In this document: positions 57,985 through 64,000 of the stretch, piece by piece
Layout of the letters: every line of letters begins with the position of its first letter
Numbering within the stretch: position 1 is the first letter of the stretch
DNA from: Acanthococcus lagerstroemiae
Taxonomy: Eukaryota; Arthropoda; Insecta; Hemiptera; Eriococcidae
Length of the DNA: 64,000 bases
Direction: 5' to 3'
Assembly (NCBI GenBank): GCA_031841125.1
Contig: CM063113.1
Span: 39,772,197 to 39,836,196, forward strand
Notes under the pieces: generated by a model
What the model was told of the DNA's origin: nothing
The model's database searches: none
What the model saw: only the letters and a program-made list of their open reading frames with translations
Position numbers and translations under genes: made by a program

Positions 57985-60900
57985 ATGAATCCGGAATAGT
58001 AAGTATATTACCTTATAAATCCAAGTGTTAGTTTTTCATACACGTACAGCGTAATTTCTCTTATGAGTCATCCGTTCTCGACCATTATTTTTATTATTAT
58101 CAATATTATTATTTTATGCCCGTCCCTACGCTATTATATTAGTTAGTATTGTCATTGTTATCGTCCATTTTGCGAATGAGCCGAATCACGTAAACGTATA
58201 AAATAATTATGAAACTGATGGTCCATTGATATCATTTTCGTGTATTGTTCATTACAACATATTATCTTCAGTCGTACGAGCAAAATGCCTTTATTCCTCG
58301 TTCGATAAGACGGCTTGAGTATCTATTTATTTTCACTGAATCGGTTATCCAAGTGCGAGTGAAACGTGTGGAAGTACTGTACGTTGACGTATCTCGTAGA
58401 ACCTCGGAAATCATCGAATTACGGCGGGAACAAAGAACAGCTGTCTCAGACCGAAGGAATTGCGAACACTCTTCCCGATATGCAGATGACGGGTATCGCT
58501 TTCCTTTGTCGTTACTCTTAACCAAGGTTGATCTTTCATCAATCTCGACCAGTCGGCTAAGAGGCCCCGTTTTCTAGACGTTGATATTTGCTTAATATAT
58601 AAACTAATACATCGGAGACTTGACAAGCATGTAGTTACGTAGTGCGATGTAAGTTGACCGAGTGCATTTATTGTCGATCTTTCTGTTGTGATCGCAATAC
58701 TATCATACATAAATTTGGTCGTCGGTTTAAGGCGCGGAAGTAGAAATTGGTTCTCGCACGATGTTATTTCCTACTATTTACACCACGCGACACTTTTGTT
58801 GTCGATAGTCTTGAAGAGACGTTATAGTTCAAAAAATTATGCTAGGAGAGGAGGCTCGGCCGTAAGTCAGAGCGTGAGGAAATACGAATATCGTCGTGTA
58901 ATACGAACGCGTAAACAAATGTTCGCGCTACGAAACGAAATTGCATCGCGACTACGCATTGCTTGTATTCGATTAATACACTTGAAGCCGGACTTGTGCT
59001 TGCGTACGATTACACGTACAGAAAGAGTTGGCAGTCACCGTGCCGTCTAACCTAACATAAGCGTGAATTATTCTTCGTCAAATCGTCCGCATCGCATAGT
59101 TGGGTGCCTGATTTCCACTTTACTCGCATGTGCCATTTGCTACCTGTGTTCTCTGAGAATCAATACGGATTTGTACGAGGAAGGGCAACTATAGAAATTC
59201 TAGCACGCCATGTCGATGAAATTAACTAAGGAATCGAAGTGGGAATCCACACTATAGTCGTAGAAAATGACATTAGGAAAGCTTCTGACACTATAGTGCT
59301 TGGAAACCAGAAGAAATTGGTATTAGGGGCTTCGTCGAGAAGTGGGTTGGATCGTATTTGAAGGCTGGGCAAATGCGGGTGTAGAGAGAAGGCAAACTGA
59401 ACGAGCTTTAACCCATCCTAAGGACAGTTACTATTCACAATAATATGTGTAAAAGAGAGGTATAAAATGTGACTAAATGGTAAGCTTTATTGCTGCGCGA
59501 AAGATACCCCGGTTCAAAGGAAAGAATATTGGAAATATTGGTGAAGGAAATGGATTTAGACCTCGTTAAAATTGCAAATTGGTCCAGTGCAAAATGGAAG
59601 TAAACATGGAGAAAACCCAGTACGTAGTTTTCGGTCTCTAATTCCCTAAAAACTGTGAAACCGACCTAAGGATGCCGAAGAAAACGAACGAGAATATGAC
59701 ATCGCTCCAAGTAGAGAGAGCCGTCTCCATCGTCAGACCGTTATCACAAGACTTCTACCTCTAGTTCTTTGTCGCTTCCTCGAATTGGTTAGAGCAAGTG
59801 AGTTCAGTATTAGGTTCCAGGTTCCGTCACCAGTGACCTCCCCGGGGCAGGAAGGGACACTCGCAAGTGCCGAGGTGCCGCTAGACTTACCCTTCCTCCC
59901 CCTTATTGTCAGTGTCTCGTATCACCAGTCTGGTCTAACCTGGCTGTGACATCAGTCTTTCAAACAAAATACCTATTTCAAATTTTATTAAAAGAACGTT
60001 ACTATTATGTACTAACTCAGAATCCTTATTTTTTGTGTATTACTGCATCAGATCAAGTATGACGTCAGAGACAACTTGTATGCCGAAATCAATTTTTCTT
60101 TCTTCTTTGAATGTGGTTAGTTTTTAAGTTGTTTTGTACTTCAGTATTTAGATGAAGGCAATCTCAAATTTTCTTTTGTCCAAAGATTCTCTGGTACACT
60201 TGAATCTTTTTGTCCTCTTTGTTTTTGAATTATGTTTGTTTTGTACCTCAATCTAAAAGATTTTAATCTGATAACTTGAAAGTTGGTCTTACCGAAGTCT
60301 CGTGCTTGTACATTTAGTACCATTTGAAAGACTGAACATTGAATGTAGAATAATAAAAAAGGAAACGAAAAAAGAAAAGAAAAAAGCTCTCTGTTAAAAG
60401 AAGAGTACCTTGAACTGTTGAAAAAACTCATGCTGATTACTTATAAATATAATCACTTGATGGTTGATGGGCGCCAGTGGTGTTCATTTTCGCTCGCATG
60501 GTTGAAAGAACTCGCACGAGCAATTTTTGACGTAGGGAAACCTATAAATAGCAACCTTTTCTGTTTTCAGTTTTAGTAGACATCCTGATATTGTTTTGTT
60601 ATAGCTGTAATGTTTTTCTTGAAAGATAATATTATTACATTACTACTGGCGCGATTGAAGTGTTCGTTCAATAATATACACGAGTCCGCTCAGCGTCCTA
60701 AGCCTAATAATTATGCTACAAATCTAGGAACTTCAAGTGAGTTTTGAATCAAGTATGAGACCTAGGTATTTGATACTGAGCAATTTTGAGTGCGGTGCAT
60801 TTGCTAGTGGTATCGTCCCCATGGTTATGAATCAGGAGCCGAAATTTGTCATTAATATTTCTGTGTGCGAAGGCGATTGCTGGGGTCTTACAGGCATTCA

Positions 60901-62903
60901 GACTCGGCGTGTTTCCCCGGAAGTATAGGCTGAATAGGTTTTCATCAGCTTGGAACATAACCCCGATTTCTTGGTATGAAAGCGCCCTGCACAATATGGC
61001 GGTATCATCCGCAAATCATGTCAATTACCCGTAAGGAGGGATAGCAGCGATGCCATTTATATGGATCAGGGGAAGGACACGCCTGAGCACTGAGCCCTGC
61101 GGCACTCTATGTACAACCATTCGCTCATCTCAGAGGACACTGTTCATCCTCACTACCCGCTTTCTTTCAGTAGATAGGATCAGAACCATCTCAGAAAATT
61201 TGCGTTTATTCTCATTTTAGCCGGTTTACTCATCAAGAGTCAATGGTTTACTGTATCGAAAGCCTTCTCTAAGTCTAAGTATGTCCCAAATACCTGTTCC
61301 CCGTTTGTCCACCCTTCGGTGGTGTGTGTGACTCGTCTAAAGATAGCTGGATAGACCAGTTTTGTGATGACGTCACACAGTGTGTTACTACTGTTGGTTA
61401 CGGTTAGAAGAAGTACCCGTATTTTTTCGTGTGAACGTTTCGACTCCCATAAGAAAGAAGACGGGTACTCTTGCTAACAGTAACTCACTGGTGTAACGTC
61501 ACCAAAAACTGGTCTATTACTGGTACGGTCAGTTCTAAAGCCATACTGTACTCTGCTGAGGAGACCGTTTTTCTCGAGGTGGTCCATTAGTCTTGCCTCT
61601 ATATATTGCTCTAAGGTTTTTGAAACCGTGGAGGTTAGTGTGCTGAGTCTGTAATCGCCCGATTTGTATAGGGAAACAACGAGTATCATTATTACTATTA
61701 TTATTATTATTACTATTATTATTACTGCTATTACTATTACTACTGTTACTACTGCCATCGAAACTGGGGGTCTGGTCGGCAGAGTGGATAGCGCTGAACT
61801 CGGAATCCGGAGGTCTCGGGTTCGAGCCCACGTAGCAACTCGCTACATTTCGACCTAGGCCGATTTCTCGGCAAGAAGAGGAATGGGCTAAGACTGCCCA
61901 GTCTCCTCGACGTCACTGAGGTAATGCTGGAAAGGGCGGATTCCAGGGCTCGGGTTGAGAGCAAAAATGAAAAAAGGGGCTACCACCAGAACTACCTACT
62001 TCATTTTAAACAAGGACTATTGTTTCATCGTGTGACCTATCGCACTGTTTTTTTATGTTTTCAGATTATGTAAATAGAATACTCGTGATCCACTCACGTC
62101 ATGTATTAGCGACTACTTATTCTGTTTTTTTTTTTTGTATTTTATTTTTTCAGTGATTATTTGTTCAAACTTCTTCTGATTGGCGATTCGGGAGTTGGAA
62201 AATCCTGTCTGCTATTACGATTTGCGGTAAGTTATTTACGTACGACCGGGTAGACTTTTGGTTTACATTAAACGGCCGTATTTTAAAATCTTACTTTCAA
62301 GAACCGCGTCTCCAATTTGCAGCCTTCTAACTTTTTTTTTGATCAAGAATCAATTTTTCGTTCGTTTATTCATTCGTTGCCAATTTTTAATCGGTATTTA
62401 CTATCTGTCGTCTTGCCCTCAGGTCTCTGACACGATACCCCAAACGGTGGATTCCAGGGCCTGAGGTGGAGTGTCGTTAGGGTCGTTTTGGTGTGCATGC
62501 AGCGCCATACACCCTAACAAGAGAACTAGTAGGGGGAAAATCTATCCGTAATTCACTAATAAGGTTGTCGAGAGTCACAGATGTGTATTTTCGTTGGGAT
62601 AATTCTTAGGATTGGAGGCGAGGGAGGAGGTGTATTTTTGGTTTGGTAAATTTTCGAATGAAAAATGTCGCTTTCGAACGATAGAATATTTTCTAAACTA
62701 AAAGCGTTAGTCGTTCGTGTTCACCATAGCGTAGCACGACTCGGTACTTTCTTTACTGAGGATGACCTATACCTAATATTTGTTCCAGAACTTCACTTTA
62801 GTTACGATATTTCAATTTTTTAAATATAATTTTTCTATCTTTGTGTATTTTGCAGGATGATACATACACAGAAAGTTACATCAGTACCATCGGCGTAGAT
62901 TTT
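57985..62903 (+). CDS. Rab1: Rab1 small GTPase, first three coding exons (gene runs past the window)
   Basis: Exons are 57985-57998, 62154-62226 and 62856-62903, with phases 2, 0 and 0 and GT-AG borders. They give residues 1-45: [20 protein letters not shown] then KSCLLLRFA and [24 protein letters not shown] (15-22) is the P-loop; Thr40 and the RabF1 motif IGVDF (41-45) form switch I. This N-terminus is diagnostic for Rab1, which drives ER-to-Golgi vesicle tethering and is near-invariant in animals. The full protein should be about 205 aa with a C-terminal prenylated CC motif, none of which is in the window. Intron 1 (4155 bp) holds LINE pieces and a SINE. The downstream intron (from 62904) holds another LINE in the same orientation. 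Confidence 0.95.
58001..59149. other. Rab1 intron 1, first part
   Basis: CpG-containing sequence with two overlapping open frames (58245-58577 and 58688-59050) lacking any recognisable family; probably unique intron DNA. Confidence 0.4.
59150..59640 (+). pseudogene. LINE reverse transcriptase fragment in Rab1 intron 1
   Basis: [20 protein letters not shown] near 59155-59214 is the RT finger motif (QyGFr.grsT.dai). [19 protein letters not shown] near 59326-59382 and [14 protein letters not shown] near 59597-59638 follow in shifted frames. It is a decayed R1/I-like or jockey-like copy. Confidence 0.65.
59641..60719. other. Rab1 intron 1, middle part
   Basis: Pyrimidine-rich and AT-rich sequence; nothing recognised. 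Confidence 0.35.
60720..61670 (-). pseudogene. Jockey/CR1-like LINE reverse transcriptase fragment, minus strand
   Basis: Reading leftward: [39 protein letters not shown], then (after the 61354-61514 insertion) [14 protein letters not shown] near 61285-61240, a VPQGSVL motif near 61100, [16 protein letters not shown] near 61020-60975 and [14 protein letters not shown] near 60890-60850. The order is canonical for RT palm and fingers. It has stops and frameshifts, so is inactive. Confidence 0.8.
61354..61514. mobile_element. Small TA-flanked MITE inside the LINE
   Basis: The ends are GACCAGTTTTGTGATGACGT and, inverted, GACCAGTTTTTGGTGACGTT, with the similarity extending for about 40 bp. TA lies on both sides (61352-61353 and 61515-61516). 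It interrupts the RT between GFRTDR.. and ..[10 protein letters not shown]. 161 bp. Confidence 0.7.
61683..61756. repeat. Imperfect ATT/ACT trinucleotide microsatellite
   Basis: A run of ATTATTACTATTATTATTAT-type triplets lies between the LINE fragment and the SINE; it may be the 3' tail of a retroelement read on the minus strand. Confidence 0.8.
61766..62000 (+). mobile_element. tRNA-derived SINE
   Basis: An A box TGGTCGGCAGAGTGG is at 61773-61787 and a B box GGTTCGAGCCC at 61819-61829, spaced like a tRNA promoter. The surrounding sequence (TAGCGCTGAACTCGGAATCC) is tRNA-like, but the acceptor stem does not close and a ~160 bp non-tRNA body follows, ending near an A-rich GCAAAAATGAAAAAAGG. 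That makes it a SINE rather than a tRNA gene. RNA polymerase III would transcribe it in Rab1 sense. Confidence 0.75.
62425..62520. repeat. Dispersed ~110 bp repeat, copy 3
   Basis: CTGACACGATACCCCAAACG, GAGTGTCGTTAGGGTCG and GTGCATGCAGCGCCATACAC match 22595-22705 in the same order, with substitutions. Confidence 0.5.
62521..62855. other. Rab1 intron 2, remainder
   Basis: Unassigned intron sequence ending in a TTTGTGTATTTTGCAG acceptor. Confidence 0.5.
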
Positions 62904-63384
62904 GTAAGTATTCATCACGAGTACAAGGTGTAATTTACCGGCATCACTGACTTGTATATCGCGGAGATTTGAAGCGGAAATCGATTAAAAGAAAGTTCCG
63001 TACTTTCCGGGCTACGATAGTAGTTGCCGGCAGCTTTTCTGTTGGAAGCTGCACATATTGGTCGGGTACTCGTGGCAGTCCCAATTACTCGGTTGAGTGT
63101 ACATATTTCTTCATTCCAAACGTCGCGATATAGTTCGTGTATTACCATATAAAATTGCGATACAAAAATAGCCATGGATGTGCCGAAAATTGTCGGCTAA
63201 AGGCTAGATTCGTATTGCCCTCGACTATTGGCCAGAATATGGTTTAACTGGTCGGCCATAGGTGCTGGCTTTCTGGACTGCCCTAGTATCTTATGAGGTC
63301 CCATCCTAAGTGGTGAACTACTGGAAAAATTTTACGAGAAATCGTCGTGTGTATCTTCGTACAAGAAAGAATAACTTTTTCCGA
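62904..63384. other. Rab1 intron 3, first part
   Basis: Starts with the donor GTAAGT at 62904; no other feature recognised before the LINE. Confidence 0.5.
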
Positions 63385-64000
63385 TCAAAAGAGGAGTCAG
63401 GCGAGGGGACCCCCCTTTAACCTAACATATTCAATAGCATATTAGAATATGCCTTTTGCCAGCTAAACTGGGAGGAAAAATGGGTAAATGTCAATGGAAA
63501 GAGATTATCCTCAAGTTCGTCGACGATATCATATTATTTGGTAGAAACAAAAGAGAGATAGTAGAAATGATCAAAAAATGAGCCACCGAATGCGAAAACG
63601 TATGCCTGAAAATGAACATTTCTAAAACCAAAGTTATATCTAAATTGAAAGACTCGAGGAATAACCCTTTCGGTTGGAACACAAATCGAAATAGTCACAG
63701 AATACAGCTATCTAGGCCAACTTATATTTAAAAAAAAAAAAAATTAAAAAAAATGAAACTAATGAAGGAATTTCAGTAAGGGTAGCAGAATCGTGGAAAG
63801 CATTTCGGCCATTGAAGCAAATCCTGGAGAAAAAGTGAGTCTAAAAACCGAGTCAAAAATTCTTGAGTTGTGTATACCCAGTAACGGCGTATGGTGCCTA
63901 AGTGCGGGCTCTCACAAGAAACCAGGTCAGTAAGCTTTGAGTGATGCAAAACTCAATGCTGGGAAGCATCCTAAACATTAGAATTAAGGACCAAGTAAAA
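63385..64000 (+). pseudogene. RTE-like LINE reverse transcriptase fragment, running off the window
   Basis: EESGEGTPL..NIFNSILEYAFCQLNWEEK (63388-63480, with one shift) is the RT GDPLSP..FN..LE motif with the D region altered. NGKRLSS.VDDIILFGRNK near 63494-63550 holds the catalytic box. MNISKTKVISK near 63612-63645 and EYSYLGQLIFK near 63702-63734 follow. An A/T-rich stretch at 63728-63750 carries an indel. It lies in a Rab1 intron, sense orientation, and is decayed. Confidence 0.75.

Noticed and set aside
58245..59050. Two open frames of 110 and 120 codons in Rab1 intron 1
   Set aside because: Arg/Ser-rich text without domain features in a CpG-richer stretch, which lengthens chance frames.
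61773..61840. A functional tRNA gene
   Set aside because: A and B boxes are present but the acceptor stem and anticodon arm do not fold into a full cloverleaf, and a SINE body follows.

Overview
This is a gene-poor, AT-rich stretch of nuclear eukaryotic DNA. It has spliced genes with GT-AG introns, AATAAA sites, TA-flanked DNA transposons, non-LTR retrotransposon debris and a tRNA-derived SINE. The proteins fit an arthropod, most likely an insect; a hemipteran is my guess from the repeat style, not something the sequence proves. No bacterial operon, CRISPR array or virus is visible.

Five host loci are supported. (1) 3255-3641 +: a small secreted helical protein of unknown function, with a plausible TATA/Inr, a 3'UTR intron and a poly(A) signal. 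(2) 17277-23582 +: an NPC2/ML-domain lipid-binding gene (copy A) with exons 1-3 only; I find no terminal exon. (3) 35186-46116 +: a complete four-exon NPC2 gene (copy B, 165 aa) whose introns are swollen by transposons. A and B share intron phases and an exon 3 of 200 nt, so they are tandem duplicates. (4) 51451-53008 -: a compact four-exon PRMT1-type arginine methyltransferase, 369 aa. (5) 57985 to beyond the window +: the first three coding exons of a Rab1 GTPase, with a 4.2 kb first intron full of mobile elements.

The rest is a layered transposon landscape. 1-2640 has a TA-flanked MITE and an RTE-like LINE split by a DNA element. 4.4-9.1 kb has MITEs, a Mutator-like transposase relic and a LINE endonuclease broken by an (ATT)n-tailed insert and then by a 1.99 kb pogo/Tigger element with a PHD-finger transposase. 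8.7-12.9 kb is a 2.04 kb tandem duplication with a copied filler at its junction, which may be an assembly artefact. 21.8-48.2 kb carries MITEs of several families, foldback elements and minisatellites around and inside the NPC2 genes. 53.4-57.7 kb has hAT-like and Mutator-like non-autonomous elements, several with clear target-site duplications. 59-64 kb holds LINE fragments, a small MITE and a SINE in the Rab1 introns.

The host genes have no evident shared pathway beyond the NPC2 pair (extracellular or lysosomal sterol/lipid binding). The most interesting signals are a MITE family (five copies) whose two terminal repeats vary in concert while the interior stays constant, a two-copy composite of that family, the NPC2 copy with no visible last exon, and the duplication with templated filler.
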